Source of the DNA: Lewinellaceae bacterium
GTDB taxonomy: Bacteria > Bacteroidota > Bacteroidia > Chitinophagales > Saprospiraceae
NCBI GenBank assembly: GCA_016708875.1
Contig: JADJFA010000023.1
Location: 1-64,000 of the forward strand
Reading direction: 5' to 3'
Length of the DNA stretch: 64,000 nt
Shown here: positions 1 through 8,276 of the stretch, in pieces
Layout: each line of letters begins with the position of its first letter
How positions within the stretch are numbered: the first letter of the stretch is position 1
Translations under genes and position numbers: made by a program
Notes under the pieces: generated by a model
Databases searched by the model: none
The model's input: only the letters and a program-made list of their open reading frames with translations
Told to the model about the DNA's origin: nothing

Positions 1-234
1 GGTAGTGGGCGAAACCTCTTTGACAACTGCCGTGGCTTCAATACCGTTCATGCCCGGCATATCAATATCCATCAATACAACTTCTGGTTTTAATTGGCTA
101 ATAGCCTGACGCACTTGGGAGCAATCGGGGTACGCCGCCAACACTTCTACATCACGTGTAAAACGAAACAGATGCAACAGGCTTTCCCGGAAATCACCGT
201 TATCCTCGAAAATGACCAAACGCAGTGGTGTCAT
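1..234 (-). CDS. Response regulator, receiver domain (partial, N-terminus only)
   Basis: The first 78 codons of a gene that runs off the left edge of the window. The translation begins MTPLRLVIFEDNGDFRESL, with the acidic pair after beta-strand 1 (E-D) and then VVLMDIDMPGMNG, where the first Asp of MDID is the expected phospho-acceptor. This is a standard CheY-like receiver fold. What follows (LuxR/NarL-type HTH, LytTR or other output) lies outside the window, so the regulated pathway cannot be stated. ATG at 234 is the only start in frame that keeps the complete beta-1 strand. Confidence 0.85.
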   Translation of the reverse strand, partial: MTPLRLVIFEDNGDFRESLLHLFRFTRDVEVLAAYPDCSQVRQAISQLKPEVVLMDIDMPGMNGIEATAVVKEVSPTT

Positions 235-360
235 GGTAAAAAATTGGGGCGTGCCTTTAAAAGTTGCGGATTATGCTGCAAAGGTATGCCTGTATGGGTG
301 TGCGATAGAATAGGAAGTTCGTACTAATCCCTAAAAACTTTAAGGTGTATTGTTTTGACA

Positions 361-402
361 AAAAGAGCCGGGGTGCGCGCAATTGCGACACACCCCGGCT
401 CA
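361..402 (-). terminator. Rho-independent terminator of the rpmB-rpmG-DUF4295 operon
   Basis: An 11-bp GC-rich inverted repeat (GAGCCGGGGTG at 366-376 and its complement at 392-402) lies downstream of the DUF4295 gene. On the minus strand it is followed directly by a short T run (361-365). The position fits an operon terminator. Confidence 0.65.
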
Positions 403-418
403 GTATTTAATTCAGCTT

Positions 419-476
419 TAGCCACGAATTGCACTAATTTGCACTAATTCGTGAAAATTCGTGCAATTCGTGGCTA
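419..476. repeat. Inverted repeat, 'gccacgaattgcac' type
   Basis: Perfect 16-bp arms at 419-434 and 461-476 flank two copies of an internal motif (GCACTAATT, GTGAAAATTC). It sits between the operon terminator and the DUF4295 stop codon. No coding potential is seen; it looks like one of the many intergenic palindromes in this window. Confidence 0.6.
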
Positions 477-485
477 CTTGATACT

Positions 486-665
486 TTATTTCGCGTCAGC
501 GAAGAAATCTTTCACTTTGTCCTTGTGAACCATCATTTGTTTATAAGTGTATCTGCCCGTAACCGGGTCTTTCACGGCCTTCACCACTTTGACATGGTCC
601 TTGCCGGAGCCAACGTTAGCGGCACGTTGTGCGACGCGTGCGTTTTTAGAGACTTTCTTTGCCAT
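486..665 (-). CDS. DUF4295 family protein (ribosome-operon small protein)
   Basis: A 59-residue, strongly basic protein starting MAKKVSKNARVAQ and ending KDFFADAK. It is missed by a 60-residue cutoff but is clear from sequence and position: in Bacteroidota a DUF4295 gene regularly follows rpmB and rpmG, as it does here (34 bp after rpmG, same strand). Its function is not established; the lysine-rich composition and the invariant operon suggest a ribosome-associated role, which is inference from context. Confidence 0.9.
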   Translation of the reverse strand: MAKKVSKNARVAQRAANVGSGKDHVKVVKAVKDPVTGRYTYKQMMVHKDKVKDFFADAK

Positions 666-699
666 TGTACCTCAATTATTTGAGTAGTGAGAGTGTGGG

Positions 700-888
700 T
701 TACTTGATTTCCCGGTGAAGGGTATATTTCCGCATGATTGGGTTGTATTTTTTCAACTCCATGCGGTCGGGTGTGTTCTTGCGATTTTTCTGGGTAATGT
801 GGCGCGACGTGCCGGGCAAGCCGCTGTTTTTGTGCTCCGTGCACTCCAGAATAACTTGGATGCGGTTGCCTTTGCTTTTCTTTGCCAT
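700..888 (-). CDS. rpmG: 50S ribosomal protein bL33
   Basis: 62 residues, the usual size of bL33. The sequence has the family pattern: basic N-terminus MAKKSKGNRIQVILECTEH, a central Asn/Arg-rich segment, and the C-terminal KKYNPIMRKYTLHREIK signature. It lacks the Cys pairs of the zinc-binding form, so it is the C- (zinc-independent) paralogue type. It is a large-subunit protein near the E site. It lies 26 bp downstream of rpmB and upstream of the DUF4295 gene in one minus-strand operon. Confidence 0.97.
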   Translation of the reverse strand: MAKKSKGNRIQVILECTEHKNSGLPGTSRHITQKNRKNTPDRMELKKYNPIMRKYTLHREIK

Positions 889-914
889 GATATTTTACTT
901 TTTAATGGGGTGAT

Positions 915-1178
915 TTAACAGCCTTCCGCTGCATTCGGGTAGTAAGTGATTTCACCTTTTTTCTCCAATTTCTTGATGTACTGGTAAATGCCCAGTTTGG
1001 AGATGGTGCGAATGGCACTGGTACTCACCTTAAGCGTCACCCATTCGTTCGTTTCCGGAATGAAAAACTTTTTGGTTTGAAGGTTCGGGTAGAACCGTCG
1101 CTTCGTTTTGTGGTTGGAGTGCGAGACGTAGTTGCCGGTAACAGGCTTCTTCCCCGTCAGATCACAAATTCTTGACAT
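915..1178 (-). CDS. rpmB: 50S ribosomal protein bL28
   Basis: 87 residues beginning MSRICDLTGKKPVTGNYVSH, the L28 N-terminal signature (C-x-L-T-G-K-x-P). The central KTKRRFYPNLQTKKFFIP and the C-terminal Ile/Lys-rich helix are also typical. First gene of the rpmB-rpmG-DUF4295 operon. The 140 bp upstream contain an imperfect hairpin (about 1211-1250) but I could not place a convincing promoter there. Confidence 0.97.
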   Translation of the reverse strand: MSRICDLTGKKPVTGNYVSHSNHKTKRRFYPNLQTKKFFIPETNEWVTLKVSTSAIRTISKLGIYQYIKKLEKKGEITYYPNAAEGC

Positions 1179-1262
1179 CGTGCGATAAATTTAAGTGTTC
1201 TAGTTGATAGTGCCTACGTCCCTAACAAAAGAAGGACTACGGCACTTAAAAATACTGCTTTT

Positions 1263-1298
1263 CAAAAAATGAGTGTGCGAGATAAATCTCACACACTC
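1263..1298 (-). terminator. Rho-independent terminator of tRNA-Arg
   Basis: Twelve-base arms with one mismatch (1271-1282 and 1287-1298) and a four-base loop. On the minus strand the hairpin is followed by six T residues (1264-1269). It starts about 20 bp after the tRNA 3' end, the right place for a tRNA terminator. Confidence 0.7.
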
Positions 1299-1318
1299 AA
1301 ACACTTAACAGTAGTGGG

Positions 1319-1391
1319 TGACTCCGAGAGGACTCGAACCTCTAACCTCCTGATCCGTAGTCAGGGACTCTATCCATTAAGCTACGGAGCC
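1319..1391 (-). tRNA. tRNA-Arg (anticodon ACG)
   Basis: A 73-nt cloverleaf on the minus strand. The acceptor stem GGCTCCG pairs with CGGAGTC (one G-T pair), followed by discriminator A. The D-arm contains AGCTTAATGGATAGAGT, the anticodon stem CCTGA/TCAGG encloses the loop CTACGGA (anticodon ACG, read as ICG), and the T-arm has GAGGTTCGAGTCCTC. The 3' CCA is not encoded (ACCC follows), so it would be added post-transcriptionally. Confidence 0.96.
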
Positions 1392-1453
1392 ATTCCTGTT
1401 GGTTTTCGGGCGGCAAAGGTAAAACTTGCTAGCCCAGAAAACCAAATAGGACT

Positions 1454-3166
1454 TTAAATTTTTGGGATTTTTATTGATTTTATCACATTGCCCTTGCCAA
1501 TCGTGTAGATATAAACCCCGCGAGGCAGCTGGGCCGTTTCAAATTCAAAGTCATAATAACTCTCAGAGAACTGCAGAGGGGTCCATTCTTTTTCGAATAA
1601 CTGCTGGCCTAGCATGTTGAATACCCTGAAATTGTAGGGTTGAAAGTTGGGTGTTTGGTAATAAATACGCACCCGATCTCCTCCTTGAAGGATTTTCACC
1701 TCCAATAGTTCCAGTGGGCCTACTGTGGCACCATCACAGATTTTACGCACACCGTCGAGCGCATTACCAAGGTCAAGGTGGCCGCCCGTCGTAGTGATAC
1801 CGGCAAGTGTGGAGTTAGGCTCTGTATTGTTCAAAATCGCATCCCGAACCCGGCGGGCACAGGCAATAGGGTTGGTAATGGCATCGCTTGTAAACGGCTC
1901 ACAACCAAGACTGTATAACAATCCAATACCACCCGTTACATGGGGCGCTGAGGCCGAACAGCCCCCGATGATATTGTAGCTTGGTTGATCATTACCAGGA
2001 CCGCCACTGTTATAAGTAGAATAGGTGTCTGTACCCGGTGCACCCAGGTCAATAGAAACATTTCCATAACCAGCATTCTGCGCTTTAATGGCAGATTTAT
2101 TAATGTTGGTAACCGCGATAAAGTATTCACTTGGGCAGGTGGTAGGCATATCACCTACGATGTCTACATCCACATTGTCGTTGGCCGTAGCCCCTACACT
2201 TAGAATGCCCACTTTACCCAAGGAGTCATATAGGGCACACCAAACAGGATGGTCATCTGCCCGTTCGCCATCAAAACCAAAAGATGCATTGGTTGCTACC
2301 ACAAAAGCGCCTTTTGCACCATTGGTCTGGTTGTACAGTCGGCGCATTTTCCCTACATATTCGTAGCCTTGAATGATTTCGCTTTCGAAGTCCATGCCGG
2401 AAATGTTCATCATTTTTACATTCCAGTTCACTCCCGTGACGCCTTGACTGTTGTTGCCCCTTGCCCCGATAATGCCACACACAGCTGTGCCATGATACCC
2501 TTTACTCCCAAGGTCGTCAGCCTGTGTTTGTGGATTCCAGCCACCGAAATCGTCCGTAAACCCATTTCCATCGTCATCCACGTCATTGTTGGGGGTTTCA
2601 TGCCAGTTCCAAAAACGGTTAGGGGCAAGGTCGGGATGTGTGAGGAGGGCGCCTTTTTCAAGCACTGCTACTACAATGGTGTCGCCATTAGGTGTAAGGC
2701 CTCCAGTGGAGGTTTCCCATACCTCGGGAGCATTGATAAGGGTCATATCGCCTTGCCGCCACCATTCGGGGTCGTTGGGTTCAACAGATCGCTCCTGCAC
2801 TTTGTGGTTCCATTGAGCGGTATGGATGCTTGGAGCGCGGCGGGCACTGGCCAGCATTTGCGCACTGTTTTCCTGGTTTCCCTCCATATTTATGAGGAAA
2901 ATATTCCAGTCCTTGGACAAGGTGCTTTTCAGGGAAAATACCCCGGCAGCATCGCGGTTGAGTTCTGAAAGAGCATTTTGGAGACTTGCGCCCGGTTCCA
3001 ATTGGATGATTATTTCTCCGGGACGGCGTTCAGGAGCAGTGGTTTGGGCAAAAATGCCTGCTGCAAAAAAGAGCAGCAGGATAGATAAACCTGCCTTCGC
3101 TCCCACCGTCGTCAAGACTTTGGCGGGCGAGAAAGCGTTGGCGGGTAAAAAGTTAGTGTTTTTCAT
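1454..3166 (-). CDS. Secreted S8 (subtilisin-like) serine protease with T9SS C-terminal domain; Asp to Glu in the catalytic motif
   Basis: About 570 residues from ATG 3166. A longer reading frame exists upstream, but only this start gives a signal peptide (hydrophobic LSILLLFFAAG then cleavage near FAQ). The peptidase S8 fold follows: HGT at His225 (YHGTAVCG) and the Ser404 motif GCSASAPHVTGG. The segment that normally carries the catalytic Asp reads VVAVLEKG, with Glu170 (GAA at 2657-2659) in the Asp position. Calcium-loop-like NDVDDDGNGFTDDFGGWN is present. The last ~80 residues (from VKILQGGD, ending GVYIYTIGKGNVIKSIKIPK) form a T9SS type A sorting domain, so the protein is probably exported by the Por system and released or surface-anchored. 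The neighbour at 3326 is a second secreted protease in the same orientation. Confidence 0.9.
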   Translation of the reverse strand: MKNTNFLPANAFSPAKVLTTVGAKAGLSILLLFFAAGIFAQTTAPERRPGEIIIQLEPGASLQNALSELNRDAAGVFSLKSTLSKDWNIFLINMEGNQENSAQMLASARRAPSIHTAQWNHKVQERSVEPNDPEWWRQGDMTLINAPEVWETSTGGLTPNGDTIVVAVLEKGALLTHPDLAPNRFWNWHETPNNDVDDDGNGFTDDFGGWNPQTQADDLGSKGYHGTAVCGIIGARGNNSQGVTGVNWNVKMMNISGMDFESEIIQGYEYVGKMRRLYNQTNGAKGAFVVATNASFGFDGERADDHPVWCALYDSLGKVGILSVGATANDNVDVDIVGDMPTTCPSEYFIAVTNINKSAIKAQNAGYGNVSIDLGAPGTDTYSTYNSGGPGNDQPSYNIIGGCSASAPHVTGGIGLLYSLGCEPFTSDAITNPIACARRVRDAILNNTEPNSTLAGITTTGGHLDLGNALDGVRKICDGATVGPLELLEVKILQGGDRVRIYYQTPNFQPYNFRVFNMLGQQLFEKEWTPLQFSESYYDFEFETAQLPRGVYIYTIGKGNVIKSIKIPKI

Positions 3167-3325
3167 GTGCGGATATTTGTTTGAATGCAGGGCCATGAAT
3201 ACAAAGCTGTGATTTTGGTTGCCCAAAGAAATGATTTTTACCGCAGATGGTTGGGAGTGGCGGAGAGAAATTTTGCCATTATCGGTCAAAACGGCCTTCA
3301 TAAGAAAGAGACCTTGCCCGCTCGC

Positions 3326-4591
3326 CTAATCTTTGATTAAACCGATGATCGCCCCATCTATTTTGCCATTTCCTTTCAATATTACGGTTCCTGCTTGATC
3401 CGAATCGCGCGCATCAATTAGGTATGGTGATTTCATGTGCTGCGTTTCCTCCAGCTGCTCGCCCTCGAAAGCATCTGGTGCAGGGGTATCAAAACGCCTG
3501 ACAATTCCTCCATCTAATATCAAGGTAGCACCTTGTTCTACCACGAGGGCACCTGAATTCGGCATTAAAATTTCGCTGGTGATGGTTAGTACAGCCCCTG
3601 ATTTGACTAATATATTGGCGTAAAGTCTCCTGCTTGTATTCCATGTTTCCTCCGTTGACACGACCCAATCTGCGGTTGCGCTACCATAGGTAAAATCTCC
3701 TTCCACAAACTGCCATAAAGAAGGATAAAGCCCAAAAGTTTGATGGACTCTTGCAATTTCCTGAGTGGTCATATAATCGCGCAGGCCTCCAAAACTGGTG
3801 CGCATTAAGGAATGCAAATGGTTTTCTGAAGTGTGCCCAAGACCAAAAAGGTGTCCAAGTTCGTGGGCAATACTTTTGCCTACTTCATATTCCATTGTCC
3901 AGTCAGGCTCGTGCAGCACATTGCGTTTCCACCATAATTTCAGCCATACATTGCCAATATGGCAACGCATAGAATGGAACCTGCCATAAGGCTGTACCCT
4001 GGAATTCAATACCGGTATTTCGCTGGCAGCATGTTGTTTGAAAAAAATGCGTTTGTCGTAATCGGTCGTTGTACCCAAAACTACCATTTCTTCATGGAGT
4101 TGTCCGTCATTCGAAAAATACAGATTGATGGCCTTTGGCAAGGCGCTGTCGCCATAGATTTGTAAATCCAAATAATCCAAATACCAACCCGACAAATAGG
4201 GCACCCCTGAATGGTTGGTGTCATTGCGGTTGTTCCAACCAAATCCATACTTTCTGAAGATAATATTTGGCACGATCTCAATCTTGGCATTGGACAAAAA
4301 TGGCAGGTTTTGCCCCGGGTAATACTCCTCGTTTCTGTTCACAAGGTTTGCAAAAACCTCATTCGTCACCCGGATCATGTTCTCGATGAAAGTATGGTCG
4401 GCAGGATTGTCCTGAAAATTGCCGGAGCCGTCTTCTCGTTGAAGTATAATCAAATTAACCCTGACCTTCAGCGGGGTGTAACTTATATCGGGCAAATATG
4501 GGTTGGTCTGTCCGCTGAGGGCTTCGGTAATCAGAAGGATGAGTGTCCAGATAAATGGGCGTAAGTCTTTAAGAAAATTTAAGCCTTTCAT
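3326..4591 (-). CDS. Secreted zinc metalloprotease (metzincin type)
   Basis: 421 residues with an N-terminal signal segment (FIWTLILLITEALSGQ). The metzincin zinc motif HELGHLFGLGHT (HExxHxxGxxH) is followed about 10 residues on by SLMRTSF, a probable Met-turn, which fits pappalysin/M43- or snapalysin-like families. The C-terminal ~120 residues are beta-rich and repetitive (ILVKSGAVLTITSEILMPNS, LVVEQGATLILDGG, GTVILKGNGKIDG), resembling the parallel-beta 'G-x-L-x-V' stretches seen in Bacteroidota surface proteins. No T9SS domain is evident at the C-terminus. The substrate is unknown. Confidence 0.85.
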   Translation of the reverse strand: MKGLNFLKDLRPFIWTLILLITEALSGQTNPYLPDISYTPLKVRVNLIILQREDGSGNFQDNPADHTFIENMIRVTNEVFANLVNRNEEYYPGQNLPFLSNAKIEIVPNIIFRKYGFGWNNRNDTNHSGVPYLSGWYLDYLDLQIYGDSALPKAINLYFSNDGQLHEEMVVLGTTTDYDKRIFFKQHAASEIPVLNSRVQPYGRFHSMRCHIGNVWLKLWWKRNVLHEPDWTMEYEVGKSIAHELGHLFGLGHTSENHLHSLMRTSFGGLRDYMTTQEIARVHQTFGLYPSLWQFVEGDFTYGSATADWVVSTEETWNTSRRLYANILVKSGAVLTITSEILMPNSGALVVEQGATLILDGGIVRRFDTPAPDAFEGEQLEETQHMKSPYLIDARDSDQAGTVILKGNGKIDGAIIGLIKD

Positions 4592-4617
4592 GCTAGGTGT
4601 GCAAAATTATACAATGT

Positions 4618-4690
4618 CTCACACAACGCCACGACGACACAACGTTTTGTTGATTTCCAATACGTTGTGTCGTCGTGGCGTTGGATGAAA
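4618..4690. repeat. Dispersed palindrome, CAACGCC family (copy 1)
   Basis: Perfect 21-bp arms (4624-4644 and 4663-4683) around an 18-nt loop. The stem matches the sequence motif repeated at 30351-30755, 48901-48962 and 51746-51817. It lies between the metalloprotease start and the helicase stop. Confidence 0.8.
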
Positions 4691-4707
4691 TAATTTTGAG
4701 CGACGAT

Positions 4708-6024
4708 TTACCCTCTAAATTTCTCCTCATAAAACTCCACCACCCTATCATCCGTGATCACGTCCTGCGGTCGGATGCGGTGTCGGAGCACCACACCTTC
4801 CAAAGTTCTGCAACGGCTGAGCGCCACGTACAATTGCCCGTGCTCAAAAGCCCCGCCGCCAAGATCAATCAGCACCTTATCAAATGTTTTGCCCTGACTT
4901 TTGTGGATGGTGATGGCCCATGCCAAACGCAATGGATATTGCGTAAAAGAACCCACCACCTCGGTTTCAAGTCCGCCGGTGGCCCCTCCTTTGTAACGGA
5001 TAATTTCCCATTCGGCTTTTGCCACTTCGATGCGGCGTTTTTTGCCGCCTTGCTCCTCGGTTTCCACCACTATGGTGTCGTGATTCAGGAGGGTAATTTT
5101 GCCGATAGTACCGTTGACAAATTGCCGTTGTTCCAAATCGTTTCGGACGAACATGACTTGCGCCCCTTTGCGCAAACGGAGACCAAAATCGGTGGGGTAC
5201 AAACCCGGGTCAAATTGGCCTTTCACATCTGCTATAAACTCGTGCTCAGGCGTTTCGAGCAAGGAAAGTTCGCGCTGATTGATCTTGTCGGCCGTTGCAT
5301 TGCGGGCGCAAAGGGTGATGTATCCGTCTGTTTCAGAAAAAGCAGGCTGATGCCGCTCGTTCAAATCTTCCAGGTCGTCAAAGTCTACCTCATTAACGCG
5401 TACGGCTTCCAAAAGCCGCAGAAAATGTCTCGATTCCTGGCGATAGACTTTTCGAAGCTCGAGCGTTTCTAATTGAAAATCAGCATCTTGCAAAATTTTT
5501 GCCGAAAAGAAATAGGGACTTTCGTAGTACTCGCTGAAATAAGCTGACTCTACGGGGTCACGCGTTACCACAGGTGGGAGTTGAAAAAGATCGCCAAAAA
5601 AAACGACCTGCACACCGCCAAACGGGCGGTAATTTTCCCGATTGACGCGCAGGAATTTGTCCATGCCATCCAGCAGATCCGCCCGCACCATCGAAATTTC
5701 GTCAATGACCAGCACCTCCAGGTTTTTGTAAATCCGCAGCAGGTCTTTGCGAGTTACTTTTCTGGCAGCTTCTCCGGGGGTCACGATGCGGGGCGGGAAG
5801 CCAAAAAAGGAATGGATCGTTTGACCCTGGACGTTTAGCGCTGCCACACCAGTTGGGGCCAATACGGCCACTTTTTTGTGGGAGGTATTGCGGAAAAGCT
5901 GGAGCAGGGTGCTCTTTCCCGTGCCCGCCTTTCCGGTAATGAACAGGTGCGTGTCGGTTTTTTCCAGCACATCGAGGGCGTGGCGAAAGTCGTCGTTGAG
6001 TTGGAGGGTTGGTTGGTTGAGCAT
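4708..6024 (-). CDS. PIF1-like / AAA-family DNA helicase
   Basis: 438 residues if started at ATG 6024 (an in-frame ATG at 6054 adds 10 residues). Superfamily 1B helicase motifs are present in order: Walker A ITGKAGTGKSTLL, motif Ia LAPTGVAALNV with QTIHSFF, Walker B VLVIDEISMV, motif III FFGDLFQLPPV, and the C-terminal TIHKSQGKTFDKV with LYVALSRCRTLEG (motifs V and VI). This is the compact Bacteroidota PIF1-like form, likely acting 5'-3' on DNA structures such as G-quadruplexes or stalled forks (family knowledge). No partner gene is adjacent. Confidence 0.93.
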   Translation of the reverse strand: MLNQPTLQLNDDFRHALDVLEKTDTHLFITGKAGTGKSTLLQLFRNTSHKKVAVLAPTGVAALNVQGQTIHSFFGFPPRIVTPGEAARKVTRKDLLRIYKNLEVLVIDEISMVRADLLDGMDKFLRVNRENYRPFGGVQVVFFGDLFQLPPVVTRDPVESAYFSEYYESPYFFSAKILQDADFQLETLELRKVYRQESRHFLRLLEAVRVNEVDFDDLEDLNERHQPAFSETDGYITLCARNATADKINQRELSLLETPEHEFIADVKGQFDPGLYPTDFGLRLRKGAQVMFVRNDLEQRQFVNGTIGKITLLNHDTIVVETEEQGGKKRRIEVAKAEWEIIRYKGGATGGLETEVVGSFTQYPLRLAWAITIHKSQGKTFDKVLIDLGGGAFEHGQLYVALSRCRTLEGVVLRHRIRPQDVITDDRVVEFYEEKFRG

Positions 6025-6191
6025 GGCGGCGTAAAGATGCGCAGAAGTGGCCAATGGCTTCTCAAAAGTGCTGACTCGTCGGCAAAATTGACATCCTAAG
6101 TCACAGCGTTCTACTTTCGCTCCGCCTTTTTTGGGGCGAACACCTATTTGAATGACACCGATGATACGGCGGTAAGGCGGTTTTCGGATTG

Positions 6192-6286
6192 AACACCGAA
6201 TTTACCGATACCGCCGATACCACCGAATTTTCAAGCCATCCCTAAAAAATTTCGGTGGTATCGGCGGTATCGGTAAAATCGGTGTT
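6192..6286. repeat. Long inverted repeat (36-bp arms)
   Basis: Arms at 6192-6227 and 6251-6286 are complementary at 35 of 36 positions. The core is a run of 'ccgata/ccgatacc' motifs, separated by a 23-nt loop. It sits directly upstream of the DUF885 gene (start 6310) and would form a large hairpin in or near its leader. Confidence 0.8.
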
Positions 6287-6309
6287 CCTAAAAACACAAC
6301 ATTCTCATT

Positions 6310-8097
6310 ATGCAAAAAAGTATTTCTATTTCCATTGGGCTTATGCTCGCTTGTTTCTGGGCCTGCCAAAACAATTCACCGGCCCCAAATGCCGGACAAA
6401 AATCGCAAATGTCTATTGATTCCCTTTTCGCCGATTACCACCGCGAACGACTTCCGCTTTTCCCCATCGAAGCCACTTTTGCAGGCGATGCCCGTTACAA
6501 CGACTTGTTGCCCAATACCATCTCGCAAGCACATCGCGAGAAACTGCGCAAGTTTTTTACGCAATACAAAACCAGCTTGCAAGGCTACGATCGCACACAA
6601 TTAACTGAAAACCAACGCACCAGTTACGATATCCTCCTCTGGGAATGCGACATCAACCTGGAGGATCTTTCGTTCCCGACCGAACTCATGCCCATTAACC
6701 AGTTCGATTGTTTGCCACTTACTATGGGACAATTGGCTGGCGGGACTTCTGGCCAACCATTCAAGACCGTGCAAGACTATGATAACTGGCTTCGCCGCGT
6801 AGATGGTTTTGTGATGTGGTGTGATACCGCCATTGCCAATATGCGCCGGGGCATGGCTGCGGGTTACGTTTTGCCTAAAACTTTGGCAGAAAAGATGGTG
6901 CCCCAAATGGCTGCTTTCGACCACGGCCCTGCGGAAAAGCACCTGTACTACTCCCCTATTTCCCTGATGCCCAAGGATTTCCCTGCTGCCGAGCGCGAAC
7001 GCCTCACGACTGCTTACCAGCAAATGGTGAATGATAAAATCATCCCAGTTTACCAGCGTCTGCACAAGTTTGTAAAAGAGGAATACCTTCCCGTGTGTCG
7101 GGCTACTTCGGGCATTTCTGCCGTACCCAACGGCGCTAAATATTACGCCCATCAAATCCGCAGCTACACCACTACGAACATGACCGCGGAAGAAATTTTC
7201 AATCTCGGCGAGCAGGAAGTCGCGCGACTCTCCCAGGAAATGGAAAAAGTGAAAGCACAAGTGGGTTACACGGGCGATCTCAAAAGTTTCTTCGATCACG
7301 TGCGCAAGCGCAAGGAACTCATGCCTTTCACCGAGCCAAATCAGGTGATCGAGAATTTCAACAAGATTCACGAGACCATGAAACCGCAATTGGCGAAACT
7401 CTTCGATTTGGTGCCAAAAACGCCCTTTGTAGTAAAGCGAACAGAGGCATTTCGGGAAAAAACTGCCTCTGCAGAATATGTACAAGGCTCATTGGATGGC
7501 ACTCGTCCCGGCACTTTTTACGTACCGATTCCAAACGTGCGGGAGTACAATTTTTATTCCGACGAGGATTTGTTCCTGCATGAGGCCATCCCCGGCCACC
7601 ATTACCAAATATCCTTGCAGCAGGAAAACACTGCATTGCCCGACTTCCGCCGCACCCTGTGGTACAGCGCCTACGGAGAGGGCTGGGCTTTGTACTGCGA
7701 GTCGCTTGGTACCGAACTCGGGCTTTACAAAGACCCCTATCAATATTTCGGAATGCTCAGTGCCGAAATGCACCGCGCCATTCGCCTCGTGGTGGATGCC
7801 GGGATGCACGCCAAAGGCTGGACGCGCGAACAAGCCATTCAATATTCGCTCGACCACGAGGCGGAATCGGAGGCAAGTATCGTGTCGGAAATCGAACGAT
7901 ACATGTCCTGGCCGGGGCAGGCGCTATCGTACAAAGTTGGCCAACTTAAAATTCGTGCCTTGCGTGCCAAAGCGGAGCAGGCGCTAGGGGCAAAGTTTGA
8001 TATTCGGACTTTCCATAAGATTGCGCTGGAGAACGGGTGTCTGCCGTTGACGGTGCTGGAGGGGAAGATTGATCGGTGGGTAGCGGAAGGGAAATGA
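6310..8097 (+). CDS. DUF885 family lipoprotein (putative metallopeptidase)
   Basis: 595 residues, typical of DUF885. The N-terminus MQKSISISIGLMLACFWACQ has a lipobox (LACFWAC), so it is probably an exported lipoprotein. The family-defining HEAIPGHHYQ motif, an HExxxxHH arrangement thought to bind zinc, lies in the C-terminal half, followed by EGWALYCESLG and later EAESEASIVSEIERYM. Members are predicted peptidases, but the substrate is not known. It is monocistronic, with palindromes on both sides. Confidence 0.92.
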   Translation: MQKSISISIGLMLACFWACQNNSPAPNAGQKSQMSIDSLFADYHRERLPLFPIEATFAGDARYNDLLPNTISQAHREKLRKFFTQYKTSLQGYDRTQLTENQRTSYDILLWECDINLEDLSFPTELMPINQFDCLPLTMGQLAGGTSGQPFKTVQDYDNWLRRVDGFVMWCDTAIANMRRGMAAGYVLPKTLAEKMVPQMAAFDHGPAEKHLYYSPISLMPKDFPAAERERLTTAYQQMVNDKIIPVYQRLHKFVKEEYLPVCRATSGISAVPNGAKYYAHQIRSYTTTNMTAEEIFNLGEQEVARLSQEMEKVKAQVGYTGDLKSFFDHVRKRKELMPFTEPNQVIENFNKIHETMKPQLAKLFDLVPKTPFVVKRTEAFREKTASAEYVQGSLDGTRPGTFYVPIPNVREYNFYSDEDLFLHEAIPGHHYQISLQQENTALPDFRRTLWYSAYGEGWALYCESLGTELGLYKDPYQYFGMLSAEMHRAIRLVVDAGMHAKGWTREQAIQYSLDHEAESEASIVSEIERYMSWPGQALSYKVGQLKIRALRAKAEQALGAKFDIRTFHKIALENGCLPLTVLEGKIDRWVAEGK

Positions 8098-8103
8098 AGT
8101 TTT

Positions 8104-8136
8104 ACCCGTCCTACGGCTTGAAGCCGTAGGACGGGT
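8104..8136. repeat. Perfect palindrome, 16-bp arms with one-base centre
   Basis: ACCCGTCCTACGGCTT, then G, then its exact complement. It lies 7 bp after the DUF885 stop and could act as a terminator stem, though no strong T run follows on the plus strand. Confidence 0.8.
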
Positions 8137-8169
8137 TTGAAGTAAAAAAGGCTATAGTGGGCTGCAGAA

Positions 8170-8194
8170 GTGACACTTTTTAAAAAAGTGTCAC
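8170..8194. repeat. Palindrome GTGACACTTTTT-A-AAAAAGTGTCAC
   Basis: A perfect 25-nt palindrome with a single central base. The same 12-bp arms occur at 16351-16383, making this a two-copy family in the window. The T and A runs are at the hairpin apex, unlike an ordinary terminator. Confidence 0.8.
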
Positions 8195-8276
8195 GTCTGT
8201 TCCATTTACTTTAAACCCTCTCCCCCCTACCCCGTCCAAGCCCCCACATTGTTCACAATCAAATCATTTCTACAAC

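Noticed and set aside
2249..2968. 239-residue plus-strand ORF opposite the S8 protease
   Set aside because: Fully antisense to the peptidase core; no separate evidence.
6601..7485. 294-residue minus-strand ORF
   Set aside because: It lies antisense to the conserved DUF885 gene and shows no domain or start context of its own.
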